Source of the DNA: Wuchereria bancrofti
Taxonomy: Eukaryota > Nematoda > Chromadorea > Rhabditida > Onchocercidae
NCBI GenBank assembly: GCA_005281725.1
Contig: SSBO01000008.1
Coordinates: 2,604,001 to 2,668,000, forward strand
Direction: 5' to 3'
DNA length: 64,000 nucleotides
A program made the position numbers and the translations under genes. Below are positions 27,753-43,445 of the stretch, piece after piece. Position 1 is the stretch's first letter, and each line of letters begins with the position of its first letter. A model generated the notes under the pieces. It did no database searches, was not told the origin of the DNA, and was given only the letters and a program-made list of their open reading frames with translations.

Positions 27753-28047
27753 GTACCAATGATTTAAAAGTGCCTGATAAAAAAGAGAATTTCAAAAAAA
27801 AAAAAAAACTGTTATTTATTAGTAGTTTAAAATATGTATATAGGAATGAGTTTAAACTATTAAAAATAATTTGAAATGGTTGAGTATAACCAATGATTCA
27901 AAAGTGCCTGATAAAAAAATTTCAAAAAAAAATTATTTTAAAAAAAAGAACTATTTTCAAAAAAAAAAAAACTATTATTTACAGTAGTTTAAAATATATA
28001 AATAGGAATGAGTTTAAATTATTAAAACTAATTTGAAATGGTTCAGT
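27753..28047. repeat. Two diverged tandem copies of a ~130-160 bp unit
   Basis: Copy one (about 27753-27883) and copy two (about 27884-28047) share the order ACCAATGATT, AAAAGTGCCTGATAAAAAA, a poly-A tract, TAGTTTAAAATAT, AGGAATGAGTTTAAA and TTTGAAATGGTT. The length difference comes from expanded A-rich spacers in the second copy. Confidence 0.75.
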
Positions 28048-31000
28048 GTAGCATAACAATTAAAAATAATATATGAACAATTGAAAGAGAAAGAAGTGAT
28101 TTAATGGAATCATTTGTGAGATTTATAAAAAAATCAAAAAATAAATAAAAGAGATTCTTTATTTGATTCTCATCCATGAGTTACACTCTACCGTAATATC
28201 TTCCGATTTCAATTTTTCAACTAAGTTTATGAGATATTCTCATAGGTTTCCTCTTCAAGCATTGTGCAATTTAGCAATGTGCTAACTCTCTTACCAAAAT
28301 AAAAACAAAAGAAAAAGCAAACAAAGAAAAAAAAAAGCATGGAGAAGAAATTTAAAAATGAAAAAAATCAAGGGAAAATTAAAATGTTAAAGATTTTTAA
28401 ATAAGAGAAGAAAGAAAAAAGAGAAAAAAAAATTCTTTCATTTAAATCAATATGCAAAAAACAAAATGTAAACAAAAATCAAAATCTCAACATTTCTCCG
28501 TTCAAAAGTAACTTCTCATCAATTCTGATTCACTTAATCATTCCAATATTGAGGTATTGAATCACTGGAAATCATTCAGGTACTGAATCACTCGGATACT
28601 GAATCACTGAATCGTTCAAATGTTTGATCGGCGTTTGTTCCGATTAAATTTGAAAAGGATAAAAGAAAAATGATTGAATTCAGAAACCTCAAATGAAAAT
28701 TTATATTTAAATTATAATTGAGCATTAAAAGTATGCTATATGATGAAATTTGCATTCGTTTCGTTGTTAAAAATTTTTAGAAAATTTAACCGAAAGAAAA
28801 TAAATTTGAAAAAAAAAAACGAATTTTTTTTTTGAATTCGTAACGAAATATGATGATAAGACAAAAGATAATTCAATTTATTATCATAAGTAACTAAAAT
28901 AGATAAATAAGTATATAAACAAAACAAGAAAGAAATGAAGGAAAAGACAAATAATGGATGAAAAATTTAGCTTATCAAAAAAATTTTAATCGATCAGATT
29001 AATCATATAAATAGAAATAGTTGCGATGATATAAGTTTAATAAAATTCTATAAAATTTTCTACTCCATTTCATTTTATCATTTCTTCTATTCTAGCATAT
29101 TGTAAGTAAACAAAAACGTCAGACAAAATCAAATTAAAAAAAAAAAAAAAAACACACATAAATGATGATATATTGTTGGAAGCGAATAAAAGGAATTCAT
29201 TCTCATTAAAAAAAAAAATTCTTCAAATGTTACTAAAAAAAAAAAAAAAAAAAGGAAAGAGAAGAATAATTTATTCATTCTTTCTTATGATTCGAAGTGA
29301 TTTACTTGAATCGGATTAAACTGCTATTTGAAAGTTTTCACAATCAAATAATTTATTTAATGTTCAAATGTTACTAATCCATGCCATATGTTTTCAAGAA
29401 AAAGAAATAGTGGTTGGATAGTATAGGTTAGAGAAGAAAAAGAAAAAGGATTATTCATATTTCAATTTAATTTCAGAAAGTATAAAAATGATATGATCTG
29501 AAAAGTAAAAATTGATAATTTATAAAATGATACTTCAAATTTTCAATTTATTAAATGTAACATTAAAATATTAAGAAGCAAATATTTGTATCTTTTTGTG
29601 AAATATAAAAGTGAAATTGCGTACCAATAAGCAATTTTGCATAAAATGAAGAAAATTTTTTTGTTTAGAATATTTAAAAAAAAAAAAAGTCCAAATTTAT
29701 GATGAAATTTACGATAAACAATGCTAGCACTAGTTTTGGTACTTTAATAAAATAATGATAATTAACAATAATAATGAAAATATAATTAGCAATAATTGCA
29801 GTGGAATTGATAAATAATGAACAAAGATGAAATTTCATCAATATCAAAGTTAAACTATAATAGTTAATTTAATTTAAAAAATTAAAAGAACTAAAAAAAA
29901 ACGAAATTCATTGGACTAATTTTTTCCTTTTTTTCACTTCACTTATTTAAACAATTATTTCCTAACTCTTTTTTTTGTTCCGTTTCTAAAATTTGATAGC
30001 AAAAAATAATTAATTTATGTAAATTTTGAATAGTTGAATTGAGAGAAAATTTGAATTGTATATGTTAATGTATAAATATTTTACATTGAAATTAAAATTT
30101 CATAGACTATTCATCTAATTACTATATGTTTGTTCTATTAAATTGCTATTGAAATAATTCAACAGACCAAATAACGAAATGATGCAATTTCCGCAAAAAA
30201 AATTTCCTGCACATATTTGCATGCAAACTCATTTGCTAAAAACCATTTGAGATATATTTTACATTTTCAATGAAATAAAAAGCATTTAAAAATCCTTCAA
30301 CATCCCTCTTATCTTTTCGTCGTTTCGTTGAGAATTTAAAAATGAAAATATTTTTTGAACTTCATCTAAATCATGACTAATGTTTAAGTTATATTTCAAT
30401 CACGTACATAATCACGTACGTACACATCATTAGATTTTTCATTTACATTTTACATTTTATTATGATAAATTTTTTTTTAATCTTTTTTAAAACAATCATT
30501 CATTCATTTTTTAAAACAATCATTTAATTTATGCAAAAGTAAATTATAATACCTAGTTGATCTAATAGAGATCAGACATCAATTGCTTATTTCATATTAT
30601 TTTTTCATAATTCAATTCTTATTTGTCTATGCAAAGAAGCTGAAGAACTTTCATTCTGAAGTAAAATATCACTTTATGTTAGAGAGATATAGCAAAAGGT
30701 CAATTTGTGTACAAGTTGACCTTTCGAAGAAAGCGCAATATAATGTAAAATATGCGCTACACTGTGATTATTCATTCATCCCTAAAGCAATATTCTTTGA
30801 AGGACACTTCCGAGTTTTACTAAGTAAGTTTGTTAAAAAAAATTCTAGAAAATCTTTGCTATAACTTATAATATTCTAAATTCAATTTATTTTAAAATAA
30901 AATTTTGTAAAATGTTTATTCCAAAATTATCCTATAACAGTTTTTTTTTGTCATATTTAAAAATTTTGACAGTTAATTTTATATAATTTAAATATCCAAT

Positions 31001-31650
31001 TATCCAATTTAGAGAAAACAAAATGTATATAGATGAAGAAGAATAATTGAAAAATCTGAAGACTGAAGAGTGAAGATTTTTTTTGCAAAGTTGTAATATC
31101 AATTGACATAAAAAGTGTAATTGTTGTATTTCAGTAAAATAATATTTAGAAATAATTCAATGGCTTCAATATTCTCAATGAAAATTTTTTGATAAAATTA
31201 AAAATTGAAATTATATTTTTCACATGTGTTATTTTCTGGTATGTATGAAATTCTGTAATCATTTTGGAAAGTCATAAGAAGAAGAATATATTGGAATATT
31301 TATGTTACATGAAATAATGCTTCGATAAAAATGAGAAGTAATAATTGCTTCTTCTTAATAAAAATTATTTCATAACTATCTCTCTCTCTCTTTCATTTTC
31401 TCTCTCTCTCTCTCATATAATTCAAGTAATGATTGATAAATTAAATATCTTGTCGTACATACAATACGGTTATTTGGTGACAGATTAAAAGGAAGAATTA
31501 TATTATGATATATTTTAATTTCAATATATAGAAGATTTCAATTATAAAATTTAACAACTTATAAATTTCAATTATAAAATTTAAATTTAAATAGAAAAAA
31601 TTTCAAATAATGAAATGATTTTCATCTATCATATTTAAATTAATCATTAT

Positions 31651-31700
31651 NNNNNNNNNNNNNNNNNNNNNNNNNNNNNNNNNNNNNNNNNNNNNNNNNN
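31651..31700. other. Assembly gap of 50 N
   Basis: Fifty consecutive N. The round number suggests a scaffolding placeholder and not a measured length. Homopolymer-rich and CT-rich sequence flanks it on both sides. Confidence 0.99.
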
Positions 31701-34700
31701 TATGTGTTAACTTAAGAGAATTTTTTGATCAAATTATTTCCTTTTTTTTTCTTTTTCTATCAACAAATATAGTTGAATATATTAAAGATATTTTAGAAAA
31801 AAAAAAAAAAAAAAAAGAAACGTAAATATATTTCTTTTGAAATCTTTGTAAAAGACGAATCATCATCGACCATTTTCAATAAAATAAATAATGGATCGTA
31901 TTTGTGAGATGTCAGTTAATCCATGTAAAAAAAAGAAAAGAAAAGAAAGTCTCTCTCATAAATTCTCAATTTATCTCTTCTACCAAACTAACTTTTTTTC
32001 AAATTTCTCTCTTTCTTTCTCTCTCACAACTGAATACATTTCCATATAAGTGCTAGTTCTTCTTTCTTTCTTCTCTCTCTCTTTCTCCTTTCATTTATCC
32101 CTCATATTGCATTTAATTAAATAAATTTCAATTGTGGACTCGGTAATTCCATCCTTTCTATTTTCTCAACAAATAGCACTTATTATTTGTGCAAACTTTT
32201 TCACATTTTAACTGTTATTTAAAAAAAAAAAAAAAAAAATAAAAAGAATTTAAAAATTATTTCGAAAATAAAAATTAAAATAACTTTCTGTAAAATATCG
32301 TTAATCTTCCTTCCAAGAATCTATACGATCCATAAAATTGGTAATTGAACAATTTAAAAAATATAAGCAATTGCTGCATTTCATGCAAATATGGCAAATT
32401 TGCAAGAACCACTCAATTCACTTTGATTAAATTTCTTTCATTTAAAAAATGCAAAAATATGCAATGAAACAAATTCCTACTACATCGATTCAAATATTTT
32501 ATTCAACAACAACAAAAAAAAACAATCAAAATCATAAAAGAAGTATTTATGATTAGATAGCAAACTAATTATAAAACAATAATCTCTCATCTATAAATAT
32601 ACTTTAATTTTTGCACTTAAAATAAAATCGAAAAAAAATGTGACAAAAAATAAAATCAAAAAAAAAAGTGATAAAATCTGAGAAAAAGAAACTTTAATTT
32701 GAAAAAGTAAGCATTAATTATGAGATTTTAATCAAAATTAACCCAAACAACAACAAAAACAACAAAAGAATCTACCAAATGAAATATAAAATTATGCGCT
32801 AATTTAGATTTCAAAAAATGAAAAAAAAAAAGAAAAATTCATCTCATCAGTATTAAGATTATAATCAATTGTAAATTTGTAAATTATTCGACTAAGCATA
32901 TTGTTTGCTTCAAATAAGCTATGTATTAGTAGAATTGTATAAACAAGCTTAAAAGGATAAAACGGATAAATGAGAGGTAAATTTCTTGATAGGCAAATTA
33001 AGCAGGAAAAAGAAGGTACTTTTCTTTTAAGTATAATTTTTATTTTAATATAGCAAAAGTTCTCTCTCTCTCTCTCCCTCTGTGTTTATTTTCATAGAAG
33101 AAGAAAGAGAAAAAGTGAAGAAGATAGAAGAAATACTACTACTACTTTTATTAGAAATAAAGGTGTTTACAAATTTAGGAAATAGTAGAAATCTCATTGC
33201 ATTGTTTATCATATCAGCATTTCACTCTTATGAAAAGGAAAAAGAATTGAAAAGCTTTTTCAATTGGGATAAAATTCAAAAAGCTATCATTTGCTAAGCT
33301 AAGCTTTTCAATGATAATATGATATTTCGTGAATATTTGAAGGAGGAGTTTTTGAATTAGCTAATATTGCCTCTTCTCATATTTATTATGATCGTATCAG
33401 TTGTAATTATGCTTGTTTGTTTTGTTTGTTTATTTGTTTGTTTGTTTGTCTGTCCTCTCGTTTTCTTTAGGAACAAAAAAAAAACAGGAACTTCTTCATT
33501 TGTTGTTTACGAATAAACTAACTACAACATAAATCGATTTCATAGAAAAAAAAATGAAAAAAAAAATTGTTTTCTTTTTTTTTTCCATTTTAGTTTTTAA
33601 TGCTTTAAGAATGATTGAAAGAAGCTTATTTTCAAGAAGCTAACTATAATTAGTTATGATGCAACCAATAATAACAAATGAATTTTCATTTCTTTTTTTT
33701 TTTTTGAACGAATGAATTATTTGTTTTACAAAATAGTTTGCATAAAAGTTTAACAATAAAAGTTTCATGGTGAATTAAATTCAAATAATGAAAAATGTTA
33801 TCATATCAAATGTATACTTTATTTACTAATTTCTTTTCAGTAATTTATCAATTACATTTTAAATTTGCAAATTGTAATGAACAATTTTCAATGATAACAA
33901 TGATAAAAATTGATTAAAATGAGAAGAATTTGTTTCATTTATCAGTCTTCTCAGTGATAGATAATTTGTTGTAAATGAAATAATTTTCCAAAATTTCTAG
34001 AAAGTTTAAAAATAACGAAACGATATTTCCAATTAGAATTATCACATTATGACAAGTCATAAAAGACATTCAATTCTCGATTAAAATCTCATTAAAGTAA
34101 AATATGAGTTTCCGGTTTTTTTTTTGTGTTAAATTGCACTAAAATAAATGTCAAATTTACTCTTATCATTTTTAAAAGTTATTATCATTATGTTTTTTTT
34201 TTTTTTCTTTCTTGTACTCAAAAATTTCTCTGAAATGACAGTCTTGAAGAATGTAATTTAAAAGAAAAATGAGGAAATAAGATATCAGTTTAATTTGAAA
34301 CACTCATAAATTTTATTCATTTCTAAACGCATTATGTGATTAAAAGATAGTTTTATAATTAAATGCATTTTTCTTTCAATTGGAAGTTTTTCGATTGAAA
34401 AAATCTGATTTTAATCGATATAAATACATTGATCAGAATATTTTGATCTGATCAATTCTTTTTTTCTCTTTCTTTCTCTCTCTCTCTCTCCCTCTCTCTG
34501 TTTTCAATTGTACTTGAAAGATTAATGAAATAAATACAACTAAATGTGCAATTTAATTATATAAATGATGTAAAATAAGGTGTGTAAAGGATGAATTTTT
34601 ATATTTACTAAAAGATTTGTTATTTGAAATGAAAATTTTGTTGTAATCTTTCTCTCTTTTTTTTTTTTTTTTTTTGTTTGAGTGTGATATTTACTTTAAA

Positions 34701-37700
34701 AAGAAGCAGCTGAGAAATATGAACTACAAAATGAGAATTTTTTTTTTTTAAATTAATAATATCAATGCGCAAAACAACGATAATATATTTGCAAGTAAAT
34801 AGAACAAAAAAAAAAAAAAAAAAAGGAAATAATGAGCTGATTTTTTAAGACCAAACTTCATTGATTGAAAAGGATGTAAAAGACAATGATTAGTTAAGTG
34901 TTAAGGCATTCGAAGTTTATCGAAAAAGAATTGTAGTCGATAAAATTGATTGCTTTTTTTTTTTTTTTTTTAAAAAAAATTCTCAGAAGCCCTGGGGAAC
35001 GAATTATATATGAAATGAGCATCCCATTCCTCATATTTGAAATGTTTTTCACATTTTTACTTCAGTTTTGCTAATGTTCATTTTTAAAAAATTGTCTTAG
35101 AAAGTTTGTATGATCGAAGCTTTTCAAAATTTAGAAAATTTATTCCGACACTTAAAGTAATAGCAATATTGGATAAAATAATTCATCTAGGTATAGTGTA
35201 ATCTGATTAGACTAGAATGGTTAAACTTGAAAAATTTTTCAGTTTGTGTCAAATTGAAAAGATTTGTTAATTTAATTCAAATGACAAACACAATTTATTT
35301 ACCTAAGCTATATAATTCTGTAATGAAACAAAAAATTATGCTACTTAGATAAGCAAATTAAATAAAAAGTCAGACTTAAATAAGATTAAATAAGGAAATA
35401 AGATTGGAAAAGTTAAATAAGATTATTTACTTTTCTATTAAGCAGTTTTTATTGCTTAAACAAAATTTCCGAAATTTCAATTCAATAAAATATATGTTTA
35501 ATTTCTCATAGATTTGATAATTTTATAATTAATTTCTCATAGATTTAAGTGAAAACGAGAGAGAGAGAGAGAGAAATGACTCTTAAAACAGTCTTCAATA
35601 ATCATTATTTCATCAAATTTTTATATTTTTGAGCTTAAATAAGCAAAAATCGATATTTTGATGTATTTATTTGAGATAAGTATAATATAAGAAATAAATA
35701 ACACAATATATTTATATTTGCAATTCCAATTTGAGACTTTTAGGAATTCTAAAAATTTGTGCATTATTTCTAGGCTCATCAATATCATAGGCTAACAACA
35801 TGATTTATCAGCTTTAAAAAAAAAAAAAGAAGACATTGTTTTTTTTTTTTTTTTTTAGAAAATGGAAATGGTCTAATCAAATTTATGAAATGGTTCTTTT
35901 TATCTCATCCGCAAAATTTAATTAGATACCAAAAAATCAATTACTTTGCAGTCAAAAAAGTTTACAATGGCTATGAGATAATAATTAAACAATCATTTTT
36001 TTTTTTTTTGCTAAAAAAATAATTTGCATATGCTGTCGTTTGATGTAAAATAATCTAATCCTTTTGATGAAATATACTTAATGAATTCTAAAATGTTAGC
36101 TATTCATTAATTTGAAAAGTAATTTACTAGAAAAAAAAAGTGTACGTGACATTTTCAAAACATTTGAAGAAATGAAATTTTCAAAAAAAAAAAAAAAAAT
36201 TGATTGTGAATATTTTTAAGAAAATTTCAAAAATTTATTTTCCATTTTCTGAGCAATTATTTCCTCTTTTCTCTCTCTTATTTTCACACCATAATTTTGT
36301 TAAAATCTAGAAAAGTGCATGTAACAATTACATTACTTGTTTATGAATTATACCTTAAGTAATTACTCCAAGCTTTCTTCATAGATACATTCTTTAAATA
36401 TTATCAAATTTATTTTTTACATTAAAATGATAACTAATTTTTTAGATATCACCTGTATTACCTGTCGTCGAATTACCTGTCGAATTGAAATGTTTAATTA
36501 GGTTTTGAAGTTGAAAATTTTGCATTAATTTAAAAATGTTATTATGCTTGAAATCATTTAATCTTGTCTCACACTTCATAATAACACAGTGCTCATTCAT
36601 TCAACAAATATATGTTTTCAAAATTATGAATTAAATTAATCGCACTAAATTAATTTTTTACTATTGAAATCGAAAAGGATTAAAATAGTGAATTTAATGA
36701 TTGCAAACAATGAGCAATCGAATTTTATGTATAAACAAAAGAAATGGAAATGTTTTTGAAAAGAAAGATAGAAATGAAAATGAGAATTGTTGAGAAGGAT
36801 AGATTAGTCATTTCATGTTTTTCTAAATTAAATAACATTAATGCATAATTTACACAGCCACAGAAAAGACATTCAAAATTGAGGAAGGATTGAAAAGAGA
36901 AAAAGCTATATGCTTGGGAAAAATAAATGACTTTGCTTCCAATGTTTCAATCATTGCTATACCAATTTAAAAAAAAAAAAAAGGAAATTATTGTTTTCTG
37001 ATAGATATATGTTTGTGAAATAAATAAATAAATTTACCTGTGACATTGCAAGAATTAATACTTTAATAGAAAAGATGAGATAGCGAAAAAAGATTTGAAA
37101 TAATCCAATAAAGTATATTTTACCAATTTTCGGCTTACTTTGACAAGTTATCTATGAAATTCAATAACAATATATTTCATTTTAGGCTAATATTCATATC
37201 AGAAATTTTTTAAAGTTCTAACTGATTAACATATTTCATTGTAAGAATAAATTTTTAGAAATGAAATGATAATTGGCTTGAAAAAAAAAGGAATAATCTT
37301 TGGCTCAAAATTTCTAAAGGACAAATGAAGCATTGCATTCTGATAGTGCTAAATGATAATAATGAAAATGTATCATGTAATGAAGTTAATCAGTTCAGTA
37401 ATAATTGAATACTTAAAAGTTTTGAAGAGTAATAGTAAAATTAGAAAATCATTCATAGCAAAAAATGAATCATTTAAATAGTATTAATTATGATAATTAC
37501 ATGAAAAAGTGATAAACAATCGTAAATTTTACAAAAAAATAGTCATAATGAAAATTGCTAGCATTAAAATATTGCATTCATCAATTATAAAATTAAAATT
37601 TAACTTAGACTATAATTCCACAATAGATGACAATTGAAAGTCTTATTAAATCAGTGAATTTTACTCATATTTAAATTTTTCTTCTTTTTCAATTATTCAT

Positions 37701-39595
37701 TTGTAATCGTACTTTACAATCAACTCATTATTCTTTTCTATTCTAATATCTTTAATAATTTCTTAAAAAATGAAAAAAGAGAAAAATTAAAGAAAAAAGA
37801 AATTGAAAAAAGGAAATTAAAAAAAGAAATTAGAAAAAAAGAAATTTAGAAGTACACACTTTTTTTAAAACTTTTTTCCTATTAAATTACACTTGAATTG
37901 TACCTGTAAATTTCTTGCGAATGAATTGAACTCTCAGTATTTGCGTCACTTTACTCAGCCAACAACTTTCTCATTGTTAGCTTATTTAATTTAGGAATTA
38001 AAAAAGAAAAGAAGGAAATTTTGTTTATTTCAGAAGTGAGAATTTTTTTTTAAGTAATGAAATCATTTACTGAAATTAAATGTATGTATAAATATCTAGC
38101 TTTTAAAAAATTTATTAAATTTTGGAATGATTTTTACATGAAAACGATTTTTTTTATTTTAATTTTCAAAAATGCAAACTTTCTTTTAAATAAATATGTC
38201 AATTTTTTTAATAAAATTAAACTTTTTCAACCGTTATTTTCTATAAAGTATAAAGAGCACGAAATTGAGAAAGTATTTCAATTATAAAAATATTTGTAAA
38301 ATAATCTTTCTGACAAAGAAAAAAAAACTAATTATATATGATAAATTCGTGATTAAATAATAAATGAAAATTTTTTGTATAAATTCATGCAGAAATGATT
38401 TGAATACTATACAACCGGAATTAATTATTTTTCTTTCACTTATTCAGGCTATAATATTTCACTATTTAAATTTGTCAAAAATTAATATTTAAAGTTAAGT
38501 AGTATACTTTTATATTAATATACTATATATTAAAAATACTTAAAATTTGAATTACTTTAAAAAAGCAAAAAGAAAAAAAATAGAATAAAATTGAACAGTT
38601 AAAAAAATTTGCATAAAGGCAATTGAAATTTTTGAATTTTCCAAAAAGTAAAATGTTAAAAGAATTGGATTGAATGACAAAATGTGAATGAATCAACAAT
38701 GAAATTCATACAACAGAAATTTTCATTTAATTAATGGACGACCAATTTTCATTTCTTTCTTTCTTTCTTTCTTTCCATTCTTTTTCTTTTCTTTTCTTCT
38801 TTCATTAAGTCCATCTAATCTTATTAAAAAGGACAAAAGCTTTTCCTTCCAGTAAACAAATTCAATTGAACTATATCTTTTTGCATAACGAATAAAATTC
38901 ATTTGCTCATTCAATGTTTTATATGAAATTATCATTGTTAAGAAAAGTTTAAATTAAAATTTTTTTTTCATACAATAATCCAGGAAAGATTTTTTTCTCT
39001 CCTCCTTCTTTTATTTTAATTCAAAATTAACAATTTTTCGGATATATTTCTACTGTAATTTTCCCGAAAAAAAAAAAAAGGGTTGTAACAATTTGTTTAC
39101 ACAAAGATATTTTATATTGGATCTTTTTTATTAAATCAAATGAATTATATTTTGCTTATGATTGATTAGAAAATGTGAAATAGCTACAAATAAGGATAGT
39201 CATACCACTAAAAACATTTAAAAAATGATACATTTCCCAATTTTCGAAATCGACTAAGTTTTACTAAGTTGCAAATTTTTAATTTTTTGCAAAAATTTGT
39301 TAGCTTGTTTGCTTATGTTTAAATATGTTAGTGTAGCTAAACCATTTTTGATAAATATTTGACAAATAGACGACATATGACATATGTTTATCATTCATAT
39401 TCAAACATTAACAGTTTTTTTAAAATAAACTGCTAAATTGTTAGTTTCCTTTTATCATTGTTGAAGAAAAAAAGAGGAAAAGATACTTTTCTTGCATAAT
39501 TGTTTTAGGGAAGACACAATTTTCTATCGAAAATGAGTATTTTGAAAATGTGTAATTTGCATAAACGTTTTAAAACTTGATATCTACGATATTTC

Positions 39596-39651
39596 GGACA
39601 TCTGTCAACCTCAATCATCCAAGTATCGGTGACTGAGGTTGACAGGAGTTT
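39596..39651. other. Imperfect hairpin with a perfect 12-bp stem core
   Basis: CTGTCAACCTCA at 39602-39613 is matched exactly by TGAGGTTGACAG at 39634-39645. Further pairs close part of the 20-base gap (39615-39619 with 39628-39632), leaving a loop of about eight bases. Weaker pairing, including G-U pairs, extends outward. It lies about 100-150 bases beyond the collagen poly(A) signal. Confidence 0.6.
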
Positions 39652-39746
39652 TTGAAAGTTTTAGTTTACATTTTGCATATTGGTGTGTTGTTGAAAGAAT
39701 GTCGGAGAGTAAGTCAAAATGGTCTTGTGAAGGTATATTTGATACA

Positions 39747-39752
39747 TTTATT
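39747..39752 (-). terminator. Poly(A) signal AATAAA of the collagen gene
   Basis: AATAAA on the minus strand, about 60 bases after the collagen stop codon at 39812-39814. Confidence 0.65.
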
Positions 39753-39811
39753 GAATTTGCATAAACGTATGAAACCTGGAAAACGAAATTGAACCGTTAT
39801 AAATTTCCTAT

Positions 39812-41440
<1,629 letters not shown>

Positions 41441-41455
41441 TTGTTACCGGATATC

Positions 41456-41457
41456 CT
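41456..41457 (-). promoter_or_regulatory. Probable spliced-leader acceptor of the collagen gene
   Basis: GTAATTTTTAG on the minus strand ends 15 bases before the collagen ATG at 41440. No upstream exon is visible. Confidence 0.55.
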
Positions 41458-43445
41458 AAAAATTACTACAAATAGGAATAATAATTAAATATGAAATGCG
41501 AAAGATAATACAACTGATGAAATTATCGATCAGAATAACAATTTTTTCATTTTATTTACGAAAACTTCTCTAATTCTAATTTTTGTATTAATTGAAAATT
41601 TATTTCAATAAATTAAATTAGGCTGTAATGAAATAGTAAGTAAGTGGTTTAAACTTATGAACTAAATAATTACACATCAATATTGATAGTTTTAGTGATA
41701 AATACTTGATGAAAATTTAGAAATGATTCATTAAGATATTTAAGTAAAATTACCACCCATTAGCTAATCTGATTTCAAAAATTACATAAATTACAACATT
41801 CATACTTATTCATATAATTACTGTATGTATGATTCATTTGATTATTTATTTAAATACTTATTAAAAATATGAAAGATGAAAATTAGCAAAAAAAATTTGG
41901 CAAAGATCAATTATTTTTTATTTAATCATTAATTGTAAATAATTAAGAGACGGAAAATTGTAAAATCAGATTCTCTCCAAAAAAAATTCTCGAAAATTAA
42001 AACCGATAAAATCGATTTTATCCATGCGTAGAAATATCGGTAACCAAAGGAAACAGTTTGAAACATTTAGGCTTTTTAAAAGTTAAATATTGGAATGTTT
42101 CCTTATCTTATAAAAAAAAAATTCCAACTTTTTTTTCTTTAAATCTTTTATATACATATTTGTTGACAATTATTTGTCTAATTTTTGTCGATGCTATAAT
42201 TCTATAATCCAATATGAAAACAAACAATTGAGCACTTAACTATATCTGTTTGTTTTATTAGAGATAAAAAAAAATTAGAATTTTCTAAGCTTAATTAACA
42301 GATTTAAATATCATTTAATTAGTTGCCCTCTCTTTCAAATAGTTCACTCATACAACAATCAAAAAAAGGAAAGAAATATAATTTGAATAACGAATTAATC
42401 TCAACAATTAATGGAATAGAAATGATTAATTATTAATTAAGAAAACTATCAAATACTGCTATAAATTAATTCTAGAAATTTGTAAAAATTTTCTCTCTGC
42501 AAGTGAATAGAGTCAAATAATTAAAATTCATAAATAGAAAGAATGAATTATTTTAAAATGCTACTACTACTATATCTATCCATAAAATATATGCTTTTAA
42601 TTACTACTGATTTCAAACAAATTTCTTTTTATAGTATCGTAGTAGGTCAATTGATGTCTTCTAAATTTCTGTAACGAGCAATGACCTATATTTCATTGTA
42701 CTGTAAAGGTAATTCAATAGAAAGATGGTAGTGTCAAGAACTGAATAGTATGATATCTTTTGAAAATTAGGTCGTTCTTTAATAAATCATCCCGAATATT
42801 ACGTAATGTATTCTTGAGAAAACAAAAACGTCTTCTATTTTCAAATTCGATAATATTCGTAGATTAGATAATTAGTAGTAGCTGATCCAATGAGCTAAGC
42901 AATAATTCCGGAAAGCATTATTTAATAATATTAAGAAATCTGATAGCATCTGACAAAGAATTCATGTTAAGTTAGTATTAATTCTTGCTCTCTAGTGAAA
43001 TTTGCTAAATCCGAAAGTGGATCTTAGACTTAAAATTCTGCTCATCAAATCGTTTTACTTTATTCACTTGTATGATTTTTCTGTTAGTTCAAACGATTTT
43101 GGTTTGTTTGACACATTTATTTTACAAAAATTTTTGTTGCTTCTTTACAAACATTTTTTTAAAAGATATTTCCAGGATTTGAGAAATAAGTTTTACATTA
43201 TAAACGCAATGCCAAAAACAACAATTACAATAGTAAAACAAGTTACACGAAATAACCAATCATCTTTAAAATTTCACTTATTTACAAAAAAAAAAAACTA
43301 AGTCACTGTTATTAATAACAGAAAGAGGTAGATTTTTCTCAATACATATCTAAACCGCTCTTATTCGATGTAATTTGAAAAAATAACTTAAATAGTTTAA
43401 TTTTCAACAGAACTCATTTAGAAAATTGAGGCGTCTGCTAATGTT
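41458..43445. other. Intergenic: collagen promoter side and SKI3 3' flank
   Basis: AT-rich sequence. The part near 41460-42300 should carry the moult-regulated collagen promoter, but I recognise no specific element. The last 100 bases include the SKI3 3' UTR, which has only a variant AATAAG signal. A 99-codon plus-strand ORF at 43002-43301 is low-complexity and not supported. Confidence 0.5.

Larger units (their letters stand above)
27334..39590. other. Gene-poor intergenic region with assembly gap
   Basis: About 12 kb without a convincing gene. It is mostly A/T tracts with CT/GA microsatellites near 31379-31416, 33061-33078, 34471-34500 and 35555-35574, and GTTT repeats near 33413-33448. 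A divergent direct duplication lies at 27753-28047. One plus-strand ORF at 30583-30864 is less repetitive than its surroundings and is discussed in the findings. The 5' half probably includes the SK channel promoter. Confidence 0.55.

Noticed and set aside
43002..43301. 99-codon plus-strand ORF
   Set aside because: Low-complexity Phe/Leu/Lys/Asn content from AT-rich DNA, ending in a poly-Lys run; no exon signals.
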